From the NCBI GenBank assembly GCA_934294885.1, contig CAKRAK010000015.1:1-61603 (forward strand): a stretch of DNA of 61,603 nt. Direction: 5' to 3'. Source of the stretch: an uncultured Lachnospiraceae bacterium (lineage in GTDB: Bacteria; Bacillota; Clostridia; Lachnospirales; Lachnospiraceae). Position numbers and translations under genes: made by a program. The notes under the pieces were generated by a model, which had not been told where the DNA came from, searched no databases, and saw only the letters and a program-made list of their open reading frames with translations. Positions 45,492 to 54,704 of this stretch are shown in pieces. Position 1 is the stretch's first letter; every line of letters starts with the position of its first letter.

Positions 45492-46382
45492 ATGAAGAAA
45501 AAAATAGCTGTTTTTATGGCATTTGTTCTGGTCATTGGATTATGTGTTGGGATTGTGGCAAAAAAATCATATGCGAAAATGGCACAAATGCACTTAGAAC
45601 TACCTGAAAATGTAAAAAAAGAGCAGGAAATCAAAGTAAAAGTAGTTTTGGATAGCGATATTGATTTGTATTCTGTTGATGCTTATATTGCATATGATCC
45701 ATTGTTACTGGAATATGTTCCGACTACAGATGCAATAACCGGTGATAATGGAATTTTGGAAATCAAAGATGCATTTGAAGAGGAAACAAGACAAAAGGAA
45801 TATGAGATTACATTCAAAACCTTAGATGTTGGGAATGCATATGTGAATCTTACGGATGTATATTTGATCGATTATCAGGATTTGGATTATATTACGGTTG
45901 CACCAACGGATTATTCCATGGAAATCGGTGTTAACGAAAATATAGCAGAGGATGCCCGTCTGTCGGATCTGATTGTTGCACCGGGAGATTTAACGGAAGT
46001 CTTTCAGGCAAACAAATTAAACTATGAAATGCATGTAGGAATGGATGTAGACACGATCAGTATTTCTGCGATTGCAATGGATGAAGACAGTGTTGTGGCA
46101 GTTGATATGCCGGAGGTTTTACAAGAAGGGGAGAATCTGGTTACAATAAAGGTTACAGCTTTATCCGGTAATGAGAATGTGTACAAAATTGTTGTGATAA
46201 AGGCGGACTGGCCAGAGGAAGAGTCGACCACAGAGGAAACCGGAACAGAAGCTGCAACAGAGAACATAAATGATATCGTACCGGATTCCATGGAACCTGA
46301 GGTTACAACGGAGGTCACCACAGAGGTTACAACAGAGCTTGAAAATACTTCGGAAGCAGCAACCGAGGAGATTCCGGAATAA
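45492..46382 (+). CDS. Secreted cohesin-like / cadherin-like protein
   Basis: 296 residues. Signal peptide (about 4-28). Residues about 32-150 have the cohesin beta-sandwich pattern: EQEIKVKVVLDSDIDLYSVD, AYIAYDPLLLEYVP, EYEITFKTLDVGNAYVNLTD. Residues about 155-240 match a cadherin-like beta-sandwich repeat (ARLSDLIVAPGDLTEVF, NLVTIKVTALSGNENVYKI). The tail is Thr/Glu-rich (TTEVTTEVTTE) with no membrane helix, sortase motif or dockerin. It follows the glucosaminidase by 22 bases and both share the cadherin-like repeat, so they may act together at the wall. Confidence 0.75.
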   Translation: MKKKIAVFMAFVLVIGLCVGIVAKKSYAKMAQMHLELPENVKKEQEIKVKVVLDSDIDLYSVDAYIAYDPLLLEYVPTTDAITGDNGILEIKDAFEEETRQKEYEITFKTLDVGNAYVNLTDVYLIDYQDLDYITVAPTDYSMEIGVNENIAEDARLSDLIVAPGDLTEVFQANKLNYEMHVGMDVDTISISAIAMDEDSVVAVDMPEVLQEGENLVTIKVTALSGNENVYKIVVIKADWPEEESTTEETGTEAATENINDIVPDSMEPEVTTEVTTEVTTELENTSEAATEEIPE

Positions 46383-46429
46383 AAACCAGACATTGCAAAA
46401 TATCCGATATACATATTTGGTTGTGGGAA

Positions 46430-46469
46430 ATGAAGCGCAAGCGTGCCTGCGGTATATAATATTAAATTT
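46430..46469. repeat. Remnant of the interspersed palindromic element
   Basis: ATGAAGCGCAAGCGTGCCTG and the following arm to about 46469 match the right half of the 29408 element (29537-29575 region) with a few changes; the left half is absent. Confidence 0.65.
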
Positions 46470-46530
46470 CCTGCATTATAGATAGATGGGATTTTGCAAC
46501 TGTCTGAATAAAATAAAGTGGAGGTTTAGT

Positions 46531-47019
46531 ATGAAAGTAGCAATTATTATGGGTTCAACCAGTGATTTGGCAAAGGTGGAACCGGCAGTAGGAATTTTGA
46601 AAAATTATGGAGTAGAGGTAAATGTAAGATGTTTGTCTGCTCATAGAGCACATCTTGGTTTGTCAGAGTTTGTGGAAGAGTGCAATCATAATGGAACAGA
46701 GGTTATTATTACCGCAGCGGGAATGGCAGCAGCATTGCCGGGTGTGGTAGCTTCCCAGACAGTCCTTCCTGTTATCGGTGTTCCTCTTTCCGGTTCCGTA
46801 TTAGACGGTATGGATGCGTTATATTCCATTGTACAGATGCCATCCGGTATACCGGTTGCAACAGTAGCCATTAACGGAAGTAAGAATGCAGCATATCTTG
46901 CACTTCAGATTATCGGAGTATCTCATGAGGAAGTCAGAGAAAAGCTGTTGAAGGAACGGAAAGAAATGGAAGAAAGCGCAATGAAGGCCAATGAAGAAGT
47001 CATTGCAAAGTTCCGGTAA
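46531..47019 (+). CDS. purE: 5-(carboxyamino)imidazole ribonucleotide mutase-type PurE
   Basis: 162 residues. Starts VAIIMGSTSDLAKVEPA; the active-site loop is RCLSAHRAHLGL, and later GVPLSGSVLDGMDALYSIVQ and MPSGIPVATVAI. Two positions are unusual: SAHRTP of most class I enzymes is SAHRAH, and the GGAAHLPG loop reads GMAAALPG, with Ala for His. It should act at the CAIR step of purine synthesis. ATG 46531 follows GGAGG at 46520-46524. purK is not in the window. Confidence 0.88.
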   Translation: MKVAIIMGSTSDLAKVEPAVGILKNYGVEVNVRCLSAHRAHLGLSEFVEECNHNGTEVIITAAGMAAALPGVVASQTVLPVIGVPLSGSVLDGMDALYSIVQMPSGIPVATVAINGSKNAAYLALQIIGVSHEEVREKLLKERKEMEESAMKANEEVIAKFR

Positions 47020-47057
47020 GATACTGAGAAAAAAATAAGAATATAATTACAATTTGA

Positions 47058-47096
47058 AAAGGATGAATTGGTTTCAGAAAAATCAATTCATCCTTT
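47058..47096. terminator. Bidirectional terminator between purE and purC
   Basis: AAAGGATGAATTG and CAATTCATCCTTT are perfect complements across a 13-base loop, between convergent genes. Confidence 0.85.
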
Positions 47097-47108
47097 GTTG
47101 TTTTCATC

Positions 47109-47984
47109 TTATTTTAATGGAGCACCTGTAAGAAGTTCATAAGCTTCTAAATATTTATCAATTGTTTTTTGTGCAATATCAGCAGGTAATTCCCAATCAT
47201 GTTTTCCTTCATTTGCCTTTAACCAGTCTCTTGCGAACTGCTTGTCAAAGGATGGTTGACCATGACCCGGTTCATATCCCTTTGCAGGCCAGAATCTTGA
47301 ACTGTCCGGTGTTAACATCTCATCACCTAATACAATGTTTCCGTTTTCATCCAAACCGAATTCAAATTTGGTATCTGCAATAATGATTCCTTTTTCTAAT
47401 GCATAATCAGCACATTTTTTATAAAGTGCAATTGTATAGTCCCGAAGCTTTTCTGCATATTCCTGACCTTTTCCCGGGAATTGTTTTTCCAATACTTCTA
47501 TACTCTTTTCAAAGGAAATATTTTCGTCATGATCTCCGATTTCTGCCTTTGTGGATGGAGTATAGATCGGTTCCGGTAACTTGTCAGATTCCTGTAAACC
47601 TTCAGGGAGTGTGATACCGCAGACGGTTCCGTTTTCTTTGTAGCTTGCCCATCCGCTTCCAGTGATATAACCACGAACGATACATTCGATTGGAAGCATC
47701 TCTAATTTTTTACACATCATGCTGTTTCCGTCGAATTTCTCCTGCTGGAAATATTCCGGCATATCCTTTACATCAGCGGAAATCATGTGATTTGGCAGGA
47801 TGTCCTTTGTTAAGTCAAACCAGAATTTTGACATCTGAGTTAAAACGGTTCCTTTTTTTGAAATTACATTTTTTAAAATTACATCAAAACAACTGATGCG
47901 GTCTGTGGCTACCATAATCAGGCTGTCACCATTGTCATAAATTTCACGAACTTTACCTTCTTTAATTGGTTTCATTTCCATCAT
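47109..47984 (-). CDS. purC: SAICAR synthase
   Basis: 291 residues. KPIKEGKVREIYDNGDSLIMVATDRIS at the start, CIVRGYITGSGWASYKENG, ISFEKS, IIIADTKFEFGLDENG and DEMLTPDSSRFWP are PurC signatures; the length fits the longer form of the enzyme. It couples CAIR with aspartate. It lies alone on the minus strand between purE and the rest of the purine genes, divergent from the J/TPR gene. Start at 47984 follows GAGG by eight bases. Confidence 0.95.
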   Translation of the reverse strand: MMEMKPIKEGKVREIYDNGDSLIMVATDRISCFDVILKNVISKKGTVLTQMSKFWFDLTKDILPNHMISADVKDMPEYFQQEKFDGNSMMCKKLEMLPIECIVRGYITGSGWASYKENGTVCGITLPEGLQESDKLPEPIYTPSTKAEIGDHDENISFEKSIEVLEKQFPGKGQEYAEKLRDYTIALYKKCADYALEKGIIIADTKFEFGLDENGNIVLGDEMLTPDSSRFWPAKGYEPGHGQPSFDKQFARDWLKANEGKHDWELPADIAQKTIDKYLEAYELLTGAPLK

Positions 47985-48173
47985 GTCTTTTACCTCACAT
48001 TATAATTTAGGTTCATATATCTTTCGCCAATCATTAGAATAGTTTATTTTTTATGAAAAATCAAGGGGGAGAGGGGGAAAGTTTGAAATAATAAGTAGAT
48101 TGTGAGAATGAAGGAATTATGATAAAATATCGGATATCAGGAGATAGAGTATGTATTGAGAAGGAGTTATAAT

Positions 48174-51100
48174 ATGATTTGGGATATTTTAGGGATAGAA
48201 CAGACAAAGGATGAGGAACAGATTAAAACGGCGTATCGGGATAAGTTACATTATGTAAACCCAGAGGACGATGCGGAAGGCTTCAAGGAGCTTCGACGTG
48301 CCTATGAGGAGGCTATGGAGTATGCAAACAGTCCGGATGAAGAGGAGACGGATGAAGCAGAGGTATACACAGGTCCAAAGGATGAAGTTGACAAATGGAT
48401 TGACCGGGTAGAAAAAATCTATGAGGATGTATCCTTAAGAAGAGACGAGGAAAAATGGAAAACATTATTGGCGGATTCCGTATGTGATGATCTGGATACG
48501 GAGTTGGAAGCCTCAGAGAGGCTGCTTGCGTTTTTTATGTCTCATAGCTTTTTGCCTCAGAATATATGGCAACTATTGGATAATCGTTTTCATTACCGGG
48601 ATAATTACAAACAGCTGATGGAGAAGTTTCCGGAAAATTATCTGGAATATGTAAAATGGCAGATTGAAAATCAGGATTTCTTTGACTATAACCTGTTTGA
48701 GGGACAAACGGATGACAGGGCGGATGAATACATTAATATATTGTATCAATTAAGAGGATACATAGAAATGAACGAATTGGAAAATGCCGGAAAATTTTTG
48801 AAGGAACTGGAGAATTACAAGATTTTTCATCCATTTGCCAAAGCAGAAGAGGCAGAATATTATCTGAAGAAGAATCAGGAGGATAATGGTCTGGAATACG
48901 CAAAAAAAGCATTGGATATTATGGAAGAGGTTGAATTTGAGTATTCCGATAATTCTTATGTGGAGCGTGTATATGCAGACACACTGGTTGAGAATAAAAA
49001 GACCGATAAGGCATTGGAAATCTATAATGAACTGATTGAAAAAGACGGTGACAAACATACCAATGCCATGATCGGAAAAGCAAAATGCTTCTATTATAAC
49101 GAAGATCTGGAACAGGCGAAGGAGCTCCTTGAGGATGTTTTGGAGGATCAGGTTCAGAATCAGAAGTGTCTTGATCTTTTGGATTCCGTTAATGAAAAAC
49201 TGGTTTTGCAATACACAAAGGAATTAGAGGAGAAACAGGATGCGGAGACCTGTTATCAGCTGGGCTGGTGTTATTATCAGCAAAAGAAATTCGATGAAGG
49301 AATTGCACTTCTTGATACATTGCCGGCTTCGGAGGAGTATGATTATATTAATTTGCGCTGTCGTTTATATCTTGCAAATGAGCAATATGAAGATGCATAT
49401 CCTTTGGCAAAGAAATGGCTGGAACTGATCGAGGCTACCGAAGATGATGGAAGCAAGGAATCTGTAAAAAGAAAGAACAGATTATCCTTAGCGCTGTTTT
49501 CTCTTGGTATTTGTATGATGGAGCTTGATTACAAAAAGGCAGAGACGGAAGAAGAACGGGAACAGGCATATAAAACCGGTGTGGATTATCTGGAACAGTC
49601 TATTGAGAGGGAGACGAATTTCTTAGTCCGTCTTTCCTATAAGGAACAGCTGGCAAGATTTGATCTGGAGGCAAAACAGTACGAAAAATGTATCGATGTC
49701 TGCGATGAAATTATCGCTGAGGATAGAGGCTTCTTCCCTGCTTATGTACACCGTCAGCGGGCAAATTCCGAATTAAGAAATGCAAAGGAAGTAATCGACG
49801 ATTATTTTGCATGTAAGGAATTATATCCTGCTTATGTAAAACCATATATATTGGCTGCAGAAGTATTTCTGGCATTTGAGCAGTATGATGATGTTGAAGA
49901 AGTGTTAAATGCTGCAAAGGAAGCAGATCTTGAAAGTGATGCGCTGGAATTATTCGCGATTCGTGTGATTCATTACAGGGAGTTTAATGAGGAAAACACC
50001 AAAAAGGCGCTGAAAAGAATGGAGGCTTTAAGAGATTCGGTATATAGCAAAATGACGAATTCAAAATCCGGTGATAGGGGGGATTCCGATGAGTTGACGG
50101 ATATAGAGGACCTTTTTGAATTGGAGAAGGAGTATGCAATTCTTTATTGGGATTTGGACAAGACTGATATGACCATGGGAGTTATTAACAGCTTTCTGGA
50201 AGAAAATCCGGACCATATGGATATGCTCCAGTTAAAAGCAGATGTACTTTATCGGGAAAATAAGATGGATGAGGCATTGCAGATTGGTCAAAGGCTTGCA
50301 GAGATGAACCCGGGAAGCCCGTATTACATGAATCGGCTTGGAGGCATTTACGAAAGAAGAAGAGAATATGAAAAAGCAATCCGGATTTATCAGGATGTTC
50401 TAAATATAGACGATGAAAATGAACATGCAATCAGAAGATTGATGTATATATATAGCTTCTTAAGCAATCGGGAAAGGGATTTGGAAAAGGTAAAAATCGG
50501 AATTGAGTATGCAACCCGTTTGATTGAAGTAAACAAAACTGCGGAAGGCTATATAGAAAGAGGGAATCTGTTAATTGATTTGTATGACTTAGAAGGTGCT
50601 GTCAGGGATTGTAAGAAGGCAATCGATTTGGATCCGGAGGCATGTTATGCCTATAATAATTTAGGCTGTGCACTGTTAAAGCTTCGCCGGGTGGATGAGG
50701 CCATTGATGTGTTGGAACAGGTAATTAAAATGGATCCTGAATATGACCATCTGCCTTATATTAATCTGGCTGAATGTTATGCTTTGAAAAAAAGATATCA
50801 GGATGCCATAGACCAATATCACAAAGTAATGGATATCTGGCCGGAACGGGTAGGTTATCTGGAAGAGGTTGCTGAGTTATATGCCAAGATGGGAAACTAC
50901 AAGCAATCCATTGAAACCTATGAAAATATTCCGGAGGCATATCGTTTGGTTGATGAGGATACCAAAAACAGCATGACATATATTTCCAATACGATAGAGT
51001 CCTGCTGCGATATTATAAAGGTTTGTGCGCAACAGGGTGATTATAAGAGCGGAAACCGATATGTGAAAAAGGCGATGAAATTACTGAACAAGTATAAGGG

Positions 51101-51647
51101 TCAAAGGTGCCCTTCCAAGGTTGATTGCATCATTGAATATTATCGGGATCAGGGTGATTATAAGACAGCGAAGCTTTATGGAGATAAGCTGCTTCATTAT
51201 GTGAAAAAAAGAGGCTATAACGACAAGCTTCTTATATTTGCTTATGTTACGGTTTTGTTTGAACTGGGACAACGTGATATGGCAGAAAAATATGTAAAAT
51301 ACTACTTCAAGCAGTTGTTTGAAAATGAAGGAACGGAAGAAAAGCTGTTTTCCGATAAACGTTACATTCCGATGCATTCCTATAATTTTGCAATTATGAA
51401 TATATGCAGAGGGGATACGGAAAAGGCCTGTGAATATCTTGCCAGAATCCCTGATTGCAAGCTGTGCGTAATGTGTGTGAGCAGTGATTGTTTTGAATAT
51501 TATTTTGGTATGGGATTGGTTGCGGAATTGAACGGACGGTTAGAAGAAGCAAAGTGCTTCTATGAAAAGGCAATTGAAATTAAAGGAAGATACGCCAGTG
51601 CGGAGAATCATTTGAAAAAAGTAAATGCCATGCTTCAGAAAAAATAA
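48174..51647 (+). CDS. Degenerate J-domain protein with long TPR array
   Basis: 1157 residues. Residues 2 to about 58 look like a J domain (IWDILGIEQTKDEEQIKTAY, then EGFKELRRAYEEAM), but the HPD tripeptide needed to stimulate Hsp70 is replaced by VNPED. The rest is helical TPR-type repeats to the end, for example EYAKKALDIM, ALEIYNELIEKDGD, AIRIYQDVLNIDDENEHA, EAIDVLEQVIKMDPEY and AIDQYHKVMDIWPE. It precedes an HscC-like Hsp70 gene, suggesting a chaperone or adaptor pair. ATG 48174 follows AAGGAG at 48161-48166; the frame is open back to 48156. Confidence 0.8.
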   Translation: MIWDILGIEQTKDEEQIKTAYRDKLHYVNPEDDAEGFKELRRAYEEAMEYANSPDEEETDEAEVYTGPKDEVDKWIDRVEKIYEDVSLRRDEEKWKTLLADSVCDDLDTELEASERLLAFFMSHSFLPQNIWQLLDNRFHYRDNYKQLMEKFPENYLEYVKWQIENQDFFDYNLFEGQTDDRADEYINILYQLRGYIEMNELENAGKFLKELENYKIFHPFAKAEEAEYYLKKNQEDNGLEYAKKALDIMEEVEFEYSDNSYVERVYADTLVENKKTDKALEIYNELIEKDGDKHTNAMIGKAKCFYYNEDLEQAKELLEDVLEDQVQNQKCLDLLDSVNEKLVLQYTKELEEKQDAETCYQLGWCYYQQKKFDEGIALLDTLPASEEYDYINLRCRLYLANEQYEDAYPLAKKWLELIEATEDDGSKESVKRKNRLSLALFSLGICMMELDYKKAETEEEREQAYKTGVDYLEQSIERETNFLVRLSYKEQLARFDLEAKQYEKCIDVCDEIIAEDRGFFPAYVHRQRANSELRNAKEVIDDYFACKELYPAYVKPYILAAEVFLAFEQYDDVEEVLNAAKEADLESDALELFAIRVIHYREFNEENTKKALKRMEALRDSVYSKMTNSKSGDRGDSDELTDIEDLFELEKEYAILYWDLDKTDMTMGVINSFLEENPDHMDMLQLKADVLYRENKMDEALQIGQRLAEMNPGSPYYMNRLGGIYERRREYEKAIRIYQDVLNIDDENEHAIRRLMYIYSFLSNRERDLEKVKIGIEYATRLIEVNKTAEGYIERGNLLIDLYDLEGAVRDCKKAIDLDPEACYAYNNLGCALLKLRRVDEAIDVLEQVIKMDPEYDHLPYINLAECYALKKRYQDAIDQYHKVMDIWPERVGYLEEVAELYAKMGNYKQSIETYENIPEAYRLVDEDTKNSMTYISNTIESCCDIIKVCAQQGDYKSGNRYVKKAMKLLNKYKGQRCPSKVDCIIEYYRDQGDYKTAKLYGDKLLHYVKKRGYNDKLLIFAYVTVLFELGQRDMAEKYVKYYFKQLFENEGTEEKLFSDKRYIPMHSYNFAIMNICRGDTEKACEYLARIPDCKLCVMCVSSDCFEYYFGMGLVAELNGRLEEAKCFYEKAIEIKGRYASAENHLKKVNAMLQKK

Positions 51648-51661
51648 TAGGATAATTATGG

Positions 51662-51694
51662 AAAACCACAGAGGTTTTGATATTTCTGTGGTTT
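51662..51694 (+). terminator. Terminator after the J/TPR gene
   Basis: AAAACCACAGA pairs with TCTGTGGTTTT, T-rich end. Confidence 0.7.
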
Positions 51695-51738
51695 TGTGTT
51701 ATGATTTACGGAAAGTGTGTTTTGCATAATTTGAAAAG

Positions 51739-51771
51739 GTGCAAATCGGCGGCGCTGCCGATGCATTTTTT
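51739..51771 (+). terminator. Second hairpin with T run upstream of the Hsp70 gene
   Basis: ATCGGC (51745-51750) and GCCGAT (51757-51762), extended by TGC/GCA, then TTTTTT. It is G+C-rich amid A+T-rich DNA; terminator or leader attenuator. Confidence 0.5.
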
Positions 51772-51812
51772 ACCATCGTATGATTATAATATAGTAGAAT
51801 AGAGGAACAGTA

Positions 51813-53504
51813 ATGATAATAGGAATTGATTTAGGAACAACAAACAGTCTGGTTGCCTATTACACAGAAGAAGGACCTAAAATTATCCCGAATCGCCTGG
51901 GTAAGAATCTTACACCATCTGTTGTAAGTGTAGATGAAGATGGTCAGGTATATATAGGAGAGACGGCAAGAGAACGGATGCTGCTTTATCCGGAAAGCTC
52001 GGCAGCCGTATTCAAAAGAAGCATGGGAAGCGAGAAGGTTTATGAACTTTCCGGCAAAAAATTCCTTCCGGAGGAATTGTCTGCTCTTGTGTTGAGAGCA
52101 TTAAAGGAGGATGCAGAATGTTATCTTCAGGAGGAGATTACAGAGGCTGTTATCAGTGTGCCGGCATATTTTAATGACGAGAGAAGAAAAGCAACCAAAA
52201 GAGCCGGTGAGTTAGCGGGACTTAAGGTAGAGCGTATTATCAGTGAGCCCACTGCGGCAGCCATTGCATACGGTCTGTATCAGAATCGGGAGAACGGAAA
52301 GTTCCTTGTTTTTGATCTGGGCGGCGGAACCTTTGATGTATCTATTTTGGAATTATATGATTCGATTATTGAGGTTCGTGCGGTTGCAGGAGATAATTTC
52401 TTAGGCGGAGAAGATTTTACAAAAGTAATAGAACAGATTTTTTTTGACAAGCACAGTGAGATTGACAAGGAACAACTGACAGACAAGGAGCTTCGTCATA
52501 TAGGAAAACAGGCAGAAAAATGTAAGGTTGGTTTTTCTGAGGGCAGGATTTCCAAAATGTCTTGTAAATTGGGAGAACAGGTCTATGAGATGGATTTATC
52601 TTTGGATGAATATGAGGTAAAATGCGAGGATCTGTTAGACCGGATTCGTCAACCAATCAAACGAAGCCTGGCGGATGCCAATGTGCGGCTTAAGGATATA
52701 GACCGTGTGGTTTTGGTTGGTGGTGCCACTAAATTATCATTTATCAGAAAGTTCGTAGGAAAATTATTCCATAATTTACCGGATACATCAATTAATCCGG
52801 ATGAGGCAGTTGCCTTAGGGGCTGCGGTTCAGGGTGCCATGAAGGAACGAAAGGACAGTATTAAAGAAGTGATCCTTACAGATGTCTGTCCGTTTACTCT
52901 TGGAACAGAGGTTGTTATGGAAAAAGAAAACGGTCGGTTTGAGGACGGACATTTTTGCCCGATTATCGAGAGAAATACTACGATTCCGGCAAGCCGAACA
53001 GAAAGACTTTATACGGTAAATGATAATCAGACCCAGATTCGTTGTAAGGTGTTACAGGGAGAAAGCCGTTTTGCATCCAATAATGTTTTGCTTGGAGAAA
53101 TCCGGGTCAGAGTTCCGAAAGGGGAAGCGGGACAGGAAGCAGTAGACGTTACTTATACCTATGATGTTAATTCCATTTTAGAGGTGGAGATTAAAGTCAT
53201 TTCCACAGGAGAAATAACAAAGCAGATTATCAAGACCAACGCAACTGACATGACGGAAGAAGAGATTCGGGAACGGATGGAGGCTTTGGCCTATTTGAAA
53301 ATTCATCCTCGTGATAAAGAGGAGAACAAATTGCTTCTGTTAAAGGGTGAGAGGTTATACGAGGAGAGTATCGGTAAGCAACGAATGCAGGTTGAGTATG
53401 CAATCAGGGAATTTGAAAAAGTTCTGGATACCAGAGATGATAGTGCAATTGAAGGGGCGAGAAGAGACTTTAAAGATTTTTTGGAAGAGTTTTCGGAGGA
53501 ATAG
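51813..53504 (+). CDS. Hsp70-family chaperone, HscC-like
   Basis: 563 residues, shorter than DnaK (about 640). The ATPase domain is intact: IGIDLGTTNSLVAYY, ISVPAYFNDERRKATKRAGE, ISEPTAAAIAYGL, FDLGGGTFDVSILEL and VVLVGGATKLSFIRKFV. The substrate-binding part (about 370-500) has the DVCPFTLGTEV and GEIRVRVPKGEAG blocks, and the lid is reduced. Size and sequence resemble HscC more than DnaK. It lies behind the degenerate-J/TPR gene, with hairpins between, so expression may be separate. Confidence 0.88.
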   Translation: MIIGIDLGTTNSLVAYYTEEGPKIIPNRLGKNLTPSVVSVDEDGQVYIGETARERMLLYPESSAAVFKRSMGSEKVYELSGKKFLPEELSALVLRALKEDAECYLQEEITEAVISVPAYFNDERRKATKRAGELAGLKVERIISEPTAAAIAYGLYQNRENGKFLVFDLGGGTFDVSILELYDSIIEVRAVAGDNFLGGEDFTKVIEQIFFDKHSEIDKEQLTDKELRHIGKQAEKCKVGFSEGRISKMSCKLGEQVYEMDLSLDEYEVKCEDLLDRIRQPIKRSLADANVRLKDIDRVVLVGGATKLSFIRKFVGKLFHNLPDTSINPDEAVALGAAVQGAMKERKDSIKEVILTDVCPFTLGTEVVMEKENGRFEDGHFCPIIERNTTIPASRTERLYTVNDNQTQIRCKVLQGESRFASNNVLLGEIRVRVPKGEAGQEAVDVTYTYDVNSILEVEIKVISTGEITKQIIKTNATDMTEEEIRERMEALAYLKIHPRDKEENKLLLLKGERLYEESIGKQRMQVEYAIREFEKVLDTRDDSAIEGARRDFKDFLEEFSEE

Positions 53505-53514
53505 AGGATAATTC

Positions 53515-53543
53515 TTTACAAAAAAAGGTAATTTTAATATAAT
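53515..53543 (+). promoter_or_regulatory. Promoter of purM-purN-purD
   Basis: TTTACA at 53515-53520 and TATAAT at 53538-53543, 17-base spacer. The leader to 53661 carries TCAC/GGTGA and CCGAAG/CTTCGG hairpins but no aptamer I can name. Confidence 0.65.
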
Positions 53544-53661
53544 GTCACTGTCTGAGGTGACAATCATGGAGAGATGGGCGAAGAAACATTTCCGAAGGAT
53601 TATATACTTCGGATTGAAAAAGGTTCATAACCAATAATACAAACATTAGGAGGAAAAAGAT

Positions 53662-54687
53662 ATGGATTACAAGAAGGCTGGCGTGGACATTGAAGCAGGA
53701 TACAAGTCAGTAGAGCTTATGAAAAAATACGTAAAGGAAACAATGAGACCAGAGGTGTTAGGCGGCCTTGGTGGTTTTTCCGGTGCTTTTTCCTTAAGTA
53801 AGATAAAGAATATGGAAGATCCGGTATTGTTATCGGGAACAGACGGATGCGGAACAAAGGTAAAACTTGCTATGATCATGGATAAGCATGATACCATTGG
53901 AATCGATGCGGTTGCAATGTGTGTAAATGATGTTGCATGTGCAGGAGGAGAACCATTATTTTTCCTTGACTATATTGCCTGTGGTAAGAATTATCCGGAA
54001 AAGATTGCTACTATTGTAAAAGGTGTTGCAGAAGGCTGTAAGCAGTCCGATGCTGCTTTGATCGGTGGAGAGACAGCAGAGCATCCGGGCTTGATGCCGG
54101 AGGATGATTATGATCTGGCAGGCTTTACGGTTGGTGTTGTAGACCGTAAGGATTTGATTACAGGAGAGAACATTAAGCCGGGAGATGTATTGGTCGGTAT
54201 TGCATCCAGTGGCGTACATAGTAATGGTTTTTCATTGGTTCGTAAAGTGTTTGAAATGACAAAGGAATCATTGGATACCTATTATGATGAATTGGGAAAG
54301 ACTCTTGGAGAGGCATTGCTTGAGCCAACAAGAATCTATGTAAAGGCACTTCGAAATGTGAAGGAAGCAGGTGTGACAATCAAAGGCTGTTCTCATATTA
54401 CAGGTGGTGGTTTTTATGAAAATATTCCAAGAATGTTACCGGATGGAGTACTTGCAGTAGTTGAAAAGGATTCTTATGACGTACCTCCTATCTTTGACCT
54501 GTTGGCAAGAACAGGGGATATTGAAGAGCATATGATGTATAATACATTTAATATGGGTCTTGGAATGGTATTAGCCATTGATGAAAAGGATGTAGAAAAG
54601 ACCATTTCAGCTTTAGTGGCTGCCGGAGACAAAGCCTGGGTTGTAGGTAAAGTGGAAGCCGGAGAAAAGGGTGTTAAGTTAGTATAG
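53662..54687 (+). CDS. purM: Phosphoribosylformylglycinamidine cyclo-ligase (AIR synthetase)
   Basis: 341 residues. DYKKAGVDIEAGYKSVELMK at the start, LLSGTDGCGTKVKLA, DAVAMCVNDVACAGGEPLFF, LIGGETAEHPGLM, GIASSGVHSNGFSLVRK and SHITGGGFYENIPRML are PurM signatures. It closes FGAM to AIR with ATP. First gene of a purM-purN-purD operon; the start follows AGGAGG. Confidence 0.96.
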   Translation: MDYKKAGVDIEAGYKSVELMKKYVKETMRPEVLGGLGGFSGAFSLSKIKNMEDPVLLSGTDGCGTKVKLAMIMDKHDTIGIDAVAMCVNDVACAGGEPLFFLDYIACGKNYPEKIATIVKGVAEGCKQSDAALIGGETAEHPGLMPEDDYDLAGFTVGVVDRKDLITGENIKPGDVLVGIASSGVHSNGFSLVRKVFEMTKESLDTYYDELGKTLGEALLEPTRIYVKALRNVKEAGVTIKGCSHITGGGFYENIPRMLPDGVLAVVEKDSYDVPPIFDLLARTGDIEEHMMYNTFNMGLGMVLAIDEKDVEKTISALVAAGDKAWVVGKVEAGEKGVKLV

Positions 54688-54704
54688 TAAAGAAGGGTAA
54701 TTGT

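Noticed and set aside
51745..51762. CIRCE or CtsR operator before the Hsp70 or clpC genes
   Set aside because: No TTAGCACTC/GAGTGCTAA pair and no GGTCAAA repeat; the G+C-rich repeat at 51745 has a T run and looks like a terminator.
53550..53661. Glycine riboswitch before purM
   Set aside because: Only short 5' segments look similar; the conserved 3' CTCAGGCAAAAGGAC part is missing.
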